From NCBI RefSeq assembly GCF_051201015.1, contig NZ_JBPEHI010000004.1: 64,000 bases of DNA; one strand, given 5' to 3'. This DNA comes from Petrimonas sulfuriphila (lineage in GTDB: Bacteria > Bacteroidota > Bacteroidia > Bacteroidales > Dysgonomonadaceae). How positions within the stretch are numbered: the stretch's first letter is position 1; the number at the start of each line of letters is the position of its first letter. A model generated the notes under the pieces. The model was not told the origin of the DNA. It did no database searches and saw only the letters and a program-made list of their open reading frames with translations. Position numbers and translations under genes: made by a program. This document shows positions 27,535 through 35,850 of the stretch, piece after piece.

Positions 27535-28953
27535 TTAGTTCTGGAATTTACCCATATCCGCCATTTCAACCTTCATCAGAAAAACATTGTAGGGCATCCA
27601 CATCGACATCAGGAAATAGAGACTTTCCCCGCTTACCGACAAGGGGTGAAAGTACGATCCGTACAATTGTGCATAATCTTTTCCCGCAGCCAATTCGTAC
27701 GGTTCACTCCAGGGACCGGTAACCTGTTCTGCAGTGCGCATGGTGATATTGTACCGGTCACCATTGAAATAAGCTATAAACCATTTGCTGAACGTCTCAT
27801 TATAAATGAATGACAGTTCTCCTACTTTATCATCAATAACAACGGTTGCCTGATTTTCATCTCCCGTGATCCATTGACCGGAAGATCCGTTCCAATACTC
27901 ATAGCGCTCTCTGTTTTCGATGTCTTGTTCACGAAAGCGGGCAAGAACGGCTTTGCTGTCTCTGCCGGTCTGTGTGCCGATCATATAGACGTACCCGTCT
28001 TTCTTAAAATACCCACCTTGTCCGAAAGGGCTATTGGAAGAGAATGTGATGGTTTCACATTTCTGCCATGTTTGTCCGTTATCCGTTGATTTGTACATCC
28101 CGGAATAATTGGTGATCCAGCCGGTCCAGTTTCTCATATTGAAGTAATGGACATAATCGATACCGTTGGCACGGACGGCAGCTGTAGGAATGGAGGTCCA
28201 GTCACCATTACCCGATCCGTCTTTCCCACCATATACGATTTCACGGGCATCCCCCCTGGCATCGGTAGCCATACTGCTGAAAGCAAGTCCGTCTTCCAGG
28301 TCTTTATCCTCCGAGAAAGCCAACACATTACTTCTCCAACTCCCTCCGTTAGGGCCTGGATTGGCAGGATTTGGCTTAAAATCGCGCCCGAATGTATCGC
28401 CAAAAAATATTCCGTATCTACCCGGTTGCATCTCCCAGACAACCCCCAGATCAGTTCCTCCCACATTCCATTTCAATGTATTATTGGGGCTAGGAAAGGT
28501 TTCTCCAGCCATAGGGGCTCCGGTAACACGTGCTATCCGGCTTACTGTACGAATAAAAAAACCCCACCGGTTGTCTACATTAAGCGAAACTTCCTTGGAA
28601 ACGTTTCCATCCAGATAAACGGCCTTCAGTAGGAGTTTGAAAAAATCAGGATCGGAAGGCTGCACTGTATATGTAAAAAGGTAAGACGATGAAAGCTCAC
28701 TCCGGTTAATCTTTTGCGAATAACTTTCTCCTCCACTTTTGCTAACCATTAAATAATCAATGTCATCAATATTTTTAAACGTAAGAATTGCAGAAACAAC
28801 TTTTGTCTCCTTATGGGGTGTAAGATCGGTTTCAGCTGATGAGATCTCATCAGCAGGCACATAAGGCTCAGCGCCTTCTTCTTTGCTACAGGACAATACA
28901 ATCATCGTAACAATAACAAAGGATATACATATAAAATAATTTTTTCTTTCCAT
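27535..28953 (-). CDS. surface lipoprotein of family GH183 (DUF4185), predicted endo-D-arabinofuranase
   Basis: 472 residues with a lipoprotein signal and lipobox Cys at residue 22. The Cys is followed by SKEEGAE, an acidic stretch typical of lipoproteins sent to the cell surface in Bacteroidota. After a beta-sandwich linker domain (about 40-130) comes a five-bladed propeller with the DUF4185 hallmarks GIFFGDTFGRD, WRSNVLAFSED, YVHYFNMRNWTGWITNYSG, MYKSTDNGQTW, MIGTQTGRDSKAVLARF and FNGDRYNITMRTAEQVTGPW. DUF4185 proteins were shown to be endo-acting alpha-D-arabinofuranases (GH183) that cut mycobacterial arabinan. It should make the first surface cut. It sits downstream of SusC/SusD after a long hairpin. 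Confidence 0.88.
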   Translation of the reverse strand: MERKNYFICISFVIVTMIVLSCSKEEGAEPYVPADEISSAETDLTPHKETKVVSAILTFKNIDDIDYLMVSKSGGESYSQKINRSELSSSYLFTYTVQPSDPDFFKLLLKAVYLDGNVSKEVSLNVDNRWGFFIRTVSRIARVTGAPMAGETFPSPNNTLKWNVGGTDLGVVWEMQPGRYGIFFGDTFGRDFKPNPANPGPNGGSWRSNVLAFSEDKDLEDGLAFSSMATDARGDAREIVYGGKDGSGNGDWTSIPTAAVRANGIDYVHYFNMRNWTGWITNYSGMYKSTDNGQTWQKCETITFSSNSPFGQGGYFKKDGYVYMIGTQTGRDSKAVLARFREQDIENRERYEYWNGSSGQWITGDENQATVVIDDKVGELSFIYNETFSKWFIAYFNGDRYNITMRTAEQVTGPWSEPYELAAGKDYAQLYGSYFHPLSVSGESLYFLMSMWMPYNVFLMKVEMADMGKFQN

Positions 28954-28991
28954 CTAAATTCTACGCACAATTTTCAGCAAACAAGGATTAA

Positions 28992-29049
28992 AAGGGTGTA
29001 CCGCCAGGAAGCAGCATTAACGGTATGCACCTGTCCGTGGTACACCCTT
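28992..29049 (-). promoter_or_regulatory. long intercistronic hairpin between the small lipoprotein gene and the GH183 gene
   Basis: An exact 11-bp inverted repeat AAGGGTGTACC (28992-29002) / GGTACACCCTT (29039-29049) closes a 58-nt element. Nested pairs CAGG/CCTG and GCAT/ATGC extend the stem. On the transcribed minus strand it is followed by TTTTAA. It could act as a partial terminator or RNA-processing and stability element that sets SusC/SusD output above that of the enzymes downstream. Confidence 0.6.
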
Positions 29050-29076
29050 ATCGAATAAATTACAACTTACCGATCA

Positions 29077-29487
29077 TCATTTAATTTCAATTACAGCTCC
29101 TTCTGAAAAAACCCTGTCCGTAAACCCTTCCTCTCTTGCTTCGGCAGTCAGAAAGCCCAGCAATTTAACTATAAACCTGTACTCTTTATCCGGATTTATT
29201 GTAATATTTGCTGACTTAACTTCATTGAATACGGAAACTTTTTGCCTGTAGATGCCATTTTCAACCACCTGAATACTTGTCTCCAAAGGCCTTCTGAAAT
29301 CTTCAGGAATATTGTCCGGTATCTGCCACGACAGCGTAATCACATTCCCCTGTTGAGTGTATGATAAATTTTCCACTTTGGACAAAGAATGATTGAAATC
29401 TTTCCTGTCGATAATGTCTCTATCGTAGCACCCGGTAAACAGGATCAAGGTAAGTGCTGCAATAATTAATTTTTCTATTTTTTTCAT
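29077..29487 (-). CDS. small PUL-associated lipoprotein (DUF4945-like)
   Basis: 136 residues with a lipoprotein signal and lipobox Cys at residue 20 (FTGC-YDRDIID). The rest predicts as one fibronectin/Ig-like beta-sandwich (SLSKVENLSYTQQGNVITLSWQIP ... YRFIVKLLGFL). It resembles the short lipoproteins often found right after SusC/SusD (DUF4945-like, from memory). It may help bind glycan at the cell surface (SusE/SusF-like position). It lies 95 nt after the susD gene; both flanking gaps contain hairpins. Confidence 0.65.
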   Translation of the reverse strand: MKKIEKLIIAALTLILFTGCYDRDIIDRKDFNHSLSKVENLSYTQQGNVITLSWQIPDNIPEDFRRPLETSIQVVENGIYRQKVSVFNEVKSANITINPDKEYRFIVKLLGFLTAEAREEGFTDRVFSEGAVIEIK

Positions 29488-29515
29488 ACGATATTGTTTT
29501 ACTATTTTACACTAA

Positions 29516-29557
29516 GGTTGTACAGAACTCACCTATTATCGCGCTTGTTCTACAACC
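29516..29557 (-). promoter_or_regulatory. imperfect hairpin between susD and the small lipoprotein gene
   Basis: GGTTGT (29516-29521) pairs with ACAACC (29552-29557), and inside it GAAC (29525-29528) pairs with GTTC (29547-29550), with a small bulge. It lies wholly between two genes of the PUL. It has no strong U tract on the minus strand, so an RNA-stability role is more likely than termination. Confidence 0.35.
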
Positions 29558-29582
29558 ATAACATAGGTTCTTACCCGGAGGA

Positions 29583-31391
29583 TTAGTATCCGGGGTTTTG
29601 TGTATAGTTACCTTTAGCCCACTTCATCTGATTTTGCGGGATAGGGAAAAATTCATCACGTCCGGCAGTAAACCGGGCGTTTGCCATCCATGAGAACCGG
29701 GTTTTCTCCACGGTAAAATAGTTGTTCATAATCTCTTCCAGATTTCCCCAACGCTGCAAATCGAAGAAACGACGTCCTTCACCGGCCATTTCCAAGCGGT
29801 TTTCCCACTGCATTGCTTTCCAGGCAAAATCTTTATCCCAGACACAATTCTCACCCGGCTTGTAAATCTCAACATGATAGTTCATTACCGATGTTCCGTC
29901 TGCTTTGATTAACCAATCGGCACTATTAGCAGCTCGTTCACGAACTTTGTTGATGGGTGCTAACGCTTCGTTCCACCTGTCCAACTGAATAAGTACTTCG
30001 GCTTTCCAGAGCAAGACCTCATCGTAACGAATCATCCGCTTGTTCATAGAATTGAACTGCCATCCATCATACAAAAGACAATCACAACCGGGGTGAGGCA
30101 ATTCTTTTACTGATTTCAGCCAACCGTATTCGGCTCCATTCCTTATCCCCCTGCTCTCAAAAATCAAGCCCGGATCGTATTTCCACGGATGTCCGGGGAC
30201 ACCTGCAGTATGGCTAAAACGAGGATCCCAACTATATTTTCCGAAATATTCCGGATTTCCAGCTTCCACAAGGGCAATGTTATCACTTCCATCCGTATTC
30301 TTGATATAATCTCCGTAACTGTCTTTATTGTAATCGTCAAACAAAGGTAATCCGTCAGGTCCTGTTTTAAAGGCATTGCCCATATTGTAGCTTATGTGGT
30401 GGAATCCGCAACATTGAAATCCGCCCCAGTTCCAGGGGTGATTCAACCCTTCCCCCCGGTTTATTTTTCCTCCGGTAGAACTGCCATCATCAATGGAATA
30501 TTGAATCTCCCAGATTGATTCCTTCGTATTGTTGTCGGAAGTATGGATAAAGTTTTCTCCGAAATTTCCACAAAGACCCACTTTTTCACCTTCCTGATCG
30601 GTAATCTTATTCAGGTAAACCAACGCTTCCGTAAGCCTGTCTTTGTTTATATTGATTACCTGATGCCTGTCGTCTTGTTCGTATGCCATAAACATTAATG
30701 TTCTGGCAATCATAGCCGTTGCAGCATTTTTATCTACCCTGCCTTTTTCAGGTTGTGTAGCCGGCAAAGCATTTTCCGCATCTTTAAAATCACTAAGAAT
30801 CCGCTCCCAAAGATACTGATCATTCGGAAACTTGGCGTCTTTGTTAGGAATTGCTTCAAATTCACCCGAACTACCTACCACATTTTCGTCGATATACGGC
30901 ATATACTTGAAAAACTGTTTTAACCTGAAATGTACGAAAGCCCTGATAAACTTCATTTCTCCTATTCTTACGCTTTTCAACGGATAATCTTCCTCGGCGA
31001 TATTGTTCAGTTTCTGTATTGCGGTGTTGCTGCGCTGAATAATCTGATAAGAAACATACCACGGATAATCTATCGGCCAGCCATTTGCTGTCAGGTTCAC
31101 AAAGGTTTCCATGAAACCCCATCCATCACCTCCGTCCCAAACGCCGCCTCCTCCTTTATAGGAGTCGTCGGAACGCATGGATCCGGACCACCAGAGTGAA
31201 AAAGGCGAATCCCAGGAAGGTATGTCGGTAATCCTTGCGTAAGTTGCCGTTACAAAACCTTCCATGTCTTCGGGAGAATTTAGTAAGCCTTCATCCAACA
31301 CTTGTTTAGGATTCACTTCCAAAAGATCGGAGCAATTGTTTGCCGTAATGAGGAAAGCGATGAGTAAAAAGATATATTTTAATTGTTTCAT
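29583..31391 (-). CDS. SusD-like surface glycan-binding lipoprotein
   Basis: 602 residues with a lipoprotein signal and lipobox Cys at residue 20 (TANNC-SDLLEVNP). The N-terminal SusD-like region with tetratricopeptide-type helices (MKFIRAFVHFRLKQFFKYMPY) and the C-terminal RagB/SusD region (RYDEVLLWKAEVLIQL; WENRLEMAGEGRRFFDLQRWG; FFPIPQNQMKWAKGNYTQNPGY) are both intact. It forms the hinged lid over the SusC transporter and captures the polysaccharide at the surface. It starts 11 nt after the susC stop, so the two are certainly co-transcribed. Substrate is inferred from the GH172/GH183 neighbours. Confidence 0.96.
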   Translation of the reverse strand: MKQLKYIFLLIAFLITANNCSDLLEVNPKQVLDEGLLNSPEDMEGFVTATYARITDIPSWDSPFSLWWSGSMRSDDSYKGGGGVWDGGDGWGFMETFVNLTANGWPIDYPWYVSYQIIQRSNTAIQKLNNIAEEDYPLKSVRIGEMKFIRAFVHFRLKQFFKYMPYIDENVVGSSGEFEAIPNKDAKFPNDQYLWERILSDFKDAENALPATQPEKGRVDKNAATAMIARTLMFMAYEQDDRHQVININKDRLTEALVYLNKITDQEGEKVGLCGNFGENFIHTSDNNTKESIWEIQYSIDDGSSTGGKINRGEGLNHPWNWGGFQCCGFHHISYNMGNAFKTGPDGLPLFDDYNKDSYGDYIKNTDGSDNIALVEAGNPEYFGKYSWDPRFSHTAGVPGHPWKYDPGLIFESRGIRNGAEYGWLKSVKELPHPGCDCLLYDGWQFNSMNKRMIRYDEVLLWKAEVLIQLDRWNEALAPINKVRERAANSADWLIKADGTSVMNYHVEIYKPGENCVWDKDFAWKAMQWENRLEMAGEGRRFFDLQRWGNLEEIMNNYFTVEKTRFSWMANARFTAGRDEFFPIPQNQMKWAKGNYTQNPGY

Positions 31392-31402
31392 AATCTATAA
31401 AT

Positions 31403-34400
31403 TTAGAATGTTACATTAACTCCAAAAGCCATCGTAAGCGGTGTCAAATATCCGTACCCGGGCATTTCCGGATCAAAACTGGTATACTTGTCGCTTCCCC
31501 ATCCTTTCTTAAGCGTAAGCACATTGCGCGCCGAAGCGTAAATCCTAAGGTGCTGCATCATCATTGCTTCTGTAAGTTTTTTGGGGAAAGTGTATCCCAA
31601 TTCTATATTCCTCAGCTTCAGGTAGGATCCGTCTTCCACAAAATAGGAAGAAAACCGTTGTTCACTGTTAGGATTTGAATTGGATACAGCCGGGATATCG
31701 GAATCGGCATTATCAAAATACCAGGCATTCAGGATTCTTTTTTCGTGATTCTTTCCTGCAGGAACAGAAATATTCCACAGATCACTTTCCTGTTTCCAGA
31801 TATTATTTACCTTATTACCATACACTCCCTGGAAAAAGATATTCATATCGAAATTTTTGTACCCGAGGTCAAAGGTAATCCCTCCGAAAAAATCCGGATC
31901 GGTAATCCCGATAAAAGTCCTGTCATACAACTCATCAATAACTCCGTTGCCGTCCAGGTCTTTATAACGAATTCTCCCGATTGCTTTTCCGGTCTGCTCG
32001 GCATGGTTATCCACTTCTTCCTGCGTTTTGAATATTCCGTCCGCCACCATCCCATAAAGGATATTAGGCGTTCTGCCAATTACAAAATCACGCATACCAT
32101 CTCCCGGATAGCGGTTAATCACATTTTCTGGAAGTTCGACCAGCTTTGTCCTGTAAGAGCCGATATTAGCCGTTATAGCATATTGAAAATCAGCAGTAGG
32201 GTTATTTCTGTAAGTGACTTCAAACTCAACACCCTGATTATTCATATTAGCCCCATTGATCCATGGTTCTCCTCCTTCACCCATTGCGGCAATGTAGGGG
32301 ACCTGTACCAGTACATCGTTTGTTTTTTTAAAATAATAGCTTAATGAGCCAAATAAACGTTGATTCATAAAACCAAAATCCACAGCAACGTCGGTTTGTT
32401 TTGTCGTTTCCCATTTAAGATTAGGGTTTCCCAACCAGGTTCTTCTGTAACCTGACCAGAGGGGGCCACTTTCGTTACCTTCTATCGGGTAAGATGTACC
32501 AAAATAATCGGTTGTGAAAGGAGTGGAGGTATATCCGCGGGGTAAACCTTGTACACTTCCGTTAGCACCCCAGCTTGCACGAAGTTTTAAGTCAGACACA
32601 ACTTCGATATCAGCCATAAAGGGTTCGTTATTAATCCTCCACCCGGCCGATACCGCAGGAAAAGTAGCATATCGGTTGTTCGAACCGAAAAGTGATGAGC
32701 CGTCACGTCGTAAAGTGAACGAGAGTAGATATTTCGAGTCATAGGCATAATTCATTTTACCAAAGAGCGAGAAATAGGTAAATTCATCTGCAGAACTACC
32801 CAGGGAATATTTTGTACCGGTAGTCACCCCAATGTGTGCAAAATCCCTGTCTTCCAAGTATATTCCCTCTCTTCTGGCCGAAAATCCTTCCTGTACAAAA
32901 CGGGTAAACTCAGTACCGGCTACTGCATCAAGCGAATGCCTTCCTGTAGTCAGATTATAGGAAAGCGTATTGGTCCAGACATAACTCAACGGATGGGACT
33001 GGTAACTCCCTACGTAATTCTCCCCGTCGCTGTTCCTTCCTCCTGTTTCAGACCAAATACCATCTACCACTCTGCTATAAGCGTTTCCGTAATCTACTCC
33101 AAACTGAGTACGTGCCGAGATCCCTTTCCATATATCGAGGTCCAGGAAAACATTCCCGATTATCTTCACGTAATTGTTAATATTATCCTTATTCATTGTC
33201 AATACACGTACCGGATTGGTAAAGTCATCAAAACCGGGAGCTCCCGCCCAGTTACCATTAATGTCGTAAACGGGACCTGCAGGAGGATTGATCATCGCCC
33301 AACGGGTCTCATTCGCATCCCTGTACTGCAGGTAGCTCAATGCGATATTTTCACCAATTTTCAGCCGGTTGTTCAACAGTGCATATTCATTATTGGCACG
33401 CACCGAATATTGTCTGAAAAAGGTATGAATTTGCGTACCCTCGTTATTGTAATAACCCAGTGAAAACAAACTTTTGGACCGGTCTGTCCCCTGGGATACA
33501 GTTACCTGGTGGTTTGTCATCATGGCGGTACGGTAAATTTCATCCATCCAGTTGGTATCCGAACCCCTGGCTGTTTTTTCCGGATTAAGCCATTCTGCAG
33601 GTTTCACCCCATCAAGAACTGCCAATCCGTTGTCGTTTCTGTGCCAGGTAAAATCATAGGTATTAGGCAACGACATAGATACACCATACACTTTCTCATC
33701 ATATGCCTGTGCCCTAAAAGCCGCTATTCCATACTCTTCCGCATTCATTAACGTGGGTTTGTTAACAACAGAACTGAATGAAACACTTCCGTTATACTCA
33801 ACGGATATAGCGCCTTCTTTCCCTTTTTTAGTCTGGATAAGGATGACGCCACCCGATGCACGCGCACCGTATATACTCGCTGAAGCAGCGTCTTTCAATA
33901 CCTGAATTGATTCTATGTCCCCGGAATTGATATCCCTGAGGTTAAGATTTTCCGTGGGCATCCCGTCCAGCACAATCAACGGCTTTACACCACCAGAAAG
34001 AGAAGAAAGCCCCCTCACTTGAATGGTTACTCCTTCGGCTGGATTCCCCCCGTTTGTGGTGATATGGACTCCGGAAAGTTTTCCCTGTAACGCCTTCATA
34101 GCGTTGGCCGAAGGATTTTTAATGATATCACTGCTGGTTGCTATGGAGACGGATCCGGTAAGATCGGCTTTTCGTTGTGTCATATAACCTGTGTAAACCA
34201 CTTCTTCAAGCATGGTTGCATCATCTTCCATAACTATATCAATTACGGTCATTCCTCTCACAGGGTGTTCCACTGTTTTCTTTCCTATAAAAGAGAAAAC
34301 CAGTATCGACTCTTCCGAAGGGACATTTAACTGATATTTACCGTCTACATCGGAAGTAGTACCGATAGTAGTACCTTTTACATACACACTTGTTCCCGGT

Positions 34401-34546
34401 AAAGGTTCATTTGTACCTTGCTCTGTAACGATTCCCCGGATGGTTTTTGCCTGTTTTATTTCGTCAGGCATTTGGATTGCGAAGGTATATACATTGATTC
34501 CCAGAAACAAACAAGCCAAAACGAGTTTGTTGATAAAATTTTTCAT
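31403..34546 (-). CDS. SusC-like TonB-dependent transporter
   Basis: 1047 residues with a signal peptide, then a carboxypeptidase-like beta domain (about 35-115, IRGIVTEQGTNEPLPGTSVYVKG), a TonB box/linker (EEVVYTGYMTQRKADLTGS), a plug domain (GVHITTNGGNPAEGVTIQVRG; ASASIYGARASGGVILIQTKKG) and a 22-strand outer-membrane barrel ending GVNVTF. There is no N-terminal STN domain, so it does not signal to an anti-sigma factor. This fits control by the LacI protein instead. It imports oligosaccharides released by the surface endo-enzyme. It follows the 402-residue GH172 gene by 41 nt. Confidence 0.96.
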   Translation of the reverse strand: MKNFINKLVLACLFLGINVYTFAIQMPDEIKQAKTIRGIVTEQGTNEPLPGTSVYVKGTTIGTTSDVDGKYQLNVPSEESILVFSFIGKKTVEHPVRGMTVIDIVMEDDATMLEEVVYTGYMTQRKADLTGSVSIATSSDIIKNPSANAMKALQGKLSGVHITTNGGNPAEGVTIQVRGLSSLSGGVKPLIVLDGMPTENLNLRDINSGDIESIQVLKDAASASIYGARASGGVILIQTKKGKEGAISVEYNGSVSFSSVVNKPTLMNAEEYGIAAFRAQAYDEKVYGVSMSLPNTYDFTWHRNDNGLAVLDGVKPAEWLNPEKTARGSDTNWMDEIYRTAMMTNHQVTVSQGTDRSKSLFSLGYYNNEGTQIHTFFRQYSVRANNEYALLNNRLKIGENIALSYLQYRDANETRWAMINPPAGPVYDINGNWAGAPGFDDFTNPVRVLTMNKDNINNYVKIIGNVFLDLDIWKGISARTQFGVDYGNAYSRVVDGIWSETGGRNSDGENYVGSYQSHPLSYVWTNTLSYNLTTGRHSLDAVAGTEFTRFVQEGFSARREGIYLEDRDFAHIGVTTGTKYSLGSSADEFTYFSLFGKMNYAYDSKYLLSFTLRRDGSSLFGSNNRYATFPAVSAGWRINNEPFMADIEVVSDLKLRASWGANGSVQGLPRGYTSTPFTTDYFGTSYPIEGNESGPLWSGYRRTWLGNPNLKWETTKQTDVAVDFGFMNQRLFGSLSYYFKKTNDVLVQVPYIAAMGEGGEPWINGANMNNQGVEFEVTYRNNPTADFQYAITANIGSYRTKLVELPENVINRYPGDGMRDFVIGRTPNILYGMVADGIFKTQEEVDNHAEQTGKAIGRIRYKDLDGNGVIDELYDRTFIGITDPDFFGGITFDLGYKNFDMNIFFQGVYGNKVNNIWKQESDLWNISVPAGKNHEKRILNAWYFDNADSDIPAVSNSNPNSEQRFSSYFVEDGSYLKLRNIELGYTFPKKLTEAMMMQHLRIYASARNVLTLKKGWGSDKYTSFDPEMPGYGYLTPLTMAFGVNVTF

Positions 34547-34587
34547 ATGATATTATTTTATTTTTAATTTTATTCTCTCTATGATGA

Positions 34588-35796
34588 TCACTCATTCCCC
34601 CACAACTGAGGATCATTCCCTTTTGCTTTCCGCCATGCATCTCTCCAACGGTGCATATCCATATGATTGATAAACGGTTTCGGCTTTCTCATTTCCTGGG
34701 TGGGTGCAGGTGGAAGCATCACCGCACTTTCCTGATACCAGTAAGCCACAGTAGCCAGATCAAGAGTCAGGTTATTGTTATGTCCGGTCTCAATGGTTCC
34801 CTTTACCGCAGTTTCAAAAAAGATGGGATCGTTGATAAAGAACCGGTATACATGGGTTCTTCCCAACCAGCCTATATCGTTGTTTACCCTTGGATAACCG
34901 AAATAAGGATGGGAGAATGGTTCTTTTGGGCACCAGGAAGTGTTGAAAAAATCTTCGGTTCCGGTACCGATCAGTGAAGGTGTTTTTTCTCCGTCGATAA
35001 ACCACATATCATCACCTTCACCGTACCACATAGGGGTAGGGGAGTGAACATAATAGTTAATCCCTACAAAATGCCCTTTCCCTTTTGTATCGATAAAGCA
35101 ATAATTTCTATCTCCCTTCTTGTTGGGTTGCTGCGGTCCCGTTAGCGACCATTCTGTCTCTCCTTCGGGTAATGCTTCAGTAAGGCTGTGATTGTACCAG
35201 GCGTGAAAACGTCCCGTTCCTTCGGGTAATTTAGTCATTTCCAGATAGTCGACATAGAAATAAAAGGCATTTATCGTTTTGCCGGTCTGATTTTCTATCT
35301 CAATTCTTGCACCTTTCCCGAAGGGCATTGCGAAATAACTGCTCATGCCGGTCCCGTTTTCAGGTCCAGCTGATAAAGGAAGAGAAGCATAATTATAGCG
35401 TTCATCCCACCCCTGGCCAAAGAACGGCCCGATAGGAGATTCCACGGAGGGATAGTCGTTCCCGTCCCAATACATCCTGATAATAATATCATTTCTGCTT
35501 AATTCACCCGGTGGTGGAGCAATGGTGACCCAGATGTGATTGATCACACCAACACCTTTAATTTCCGCAATCGTCCTTTTTTCACCGGGACGGAAAGGTT
35601 CCAGGTGGTCGCGATTTCCTCCTGTAGGATCGGTACTGGATATCCTCCTGTTTTTTACCCCCGATTTCAATTTTGCCAGCTCAAACATTTCCCCCACGGA
35701 CTCTGTCTGGGAAAAGAGGGGGAGCGAAAGTACAATTCCCAGAATAAGAGTGCTTAATTTCAGCATTTTAAAATCATTTTTTTTCATTTCATCCAT
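34588..35796 (-). CDS. GH172 family (DUF2961) exo-acting furanosidase, periplasmic
   Basis: 402 residues from the first ATG; in-frame ATGs at codons 4 and 11 are equally possible and would shorten the signal peptide (which ends LSLPLFSQ). The DUF2961 fold is shown by IKGVGVINHIWVTIA, SPIGPFFGQGWDE, KGHFVGINYYV and the catalytic pair E260 (MWYGEGDDMWF) and E281 (GTGTEDFF). Their 21-residue spacing is the same as in the characterised bifidobacterial GH172 enzyme. It is the first hydrolase after fucI and lies directly ahead of susC. It is expected to release D-arabinose from imported arabinan fragments. Confidence 0.9.
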   Translation of the reverse strand: MDEMKKNDFKMLKLSTLILGIVLSLPLFSQTESVGEMFELAKLKSGVKNRRISSTDPTGGNRDHLEPFRPGEKRTIAEIKGVGVINHIWVTIAPPPGELSRNDIIIRMYWDGNDYPSVESPIGPFFGQGWDERYNYASLPLSAGPENGTGMSSYFAMPFGKGARIEIENQTGKTINAFYFYVDYLEMTKLPEGTGRFHAWYNHSLTEALPEGETEWSLTGPQQPNKKGDRNYCFIDTKGKGHFVGINYYVHSPTPMWYGEGDDMWFIDGEKTPSLIGTGTEDFFNTSWCPKEPFSHPYFGYPRVNNDIGWLGRTHVYRFFINDPIFFETAVKGTIETGHNNNLTLDLATVAYWYQESAVMLPPAPTQEMRKPKPFINHMDMHRWRDAWRKAKGNDPQLWGNE

Positions 35797-35850
35797 CTAT
35801 TTAGTTTATAAGAATCAGACTACTTTTCGCCATACAGAAGAACCTCCAAC

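Noticed and set aside
26628..28632. Several plus-strand frames of 70-160 codons opposite the GH183 and neighbouring genes
   Set aside because: Antisense to well-supported genes, with no promoter box and no recognisable domains.
31745..33463. Plus-strand frames of about 200 codons opposite susC
   Set aside because: SusC is certain here; the antisense frames have no signal peptide, motif or promoter.
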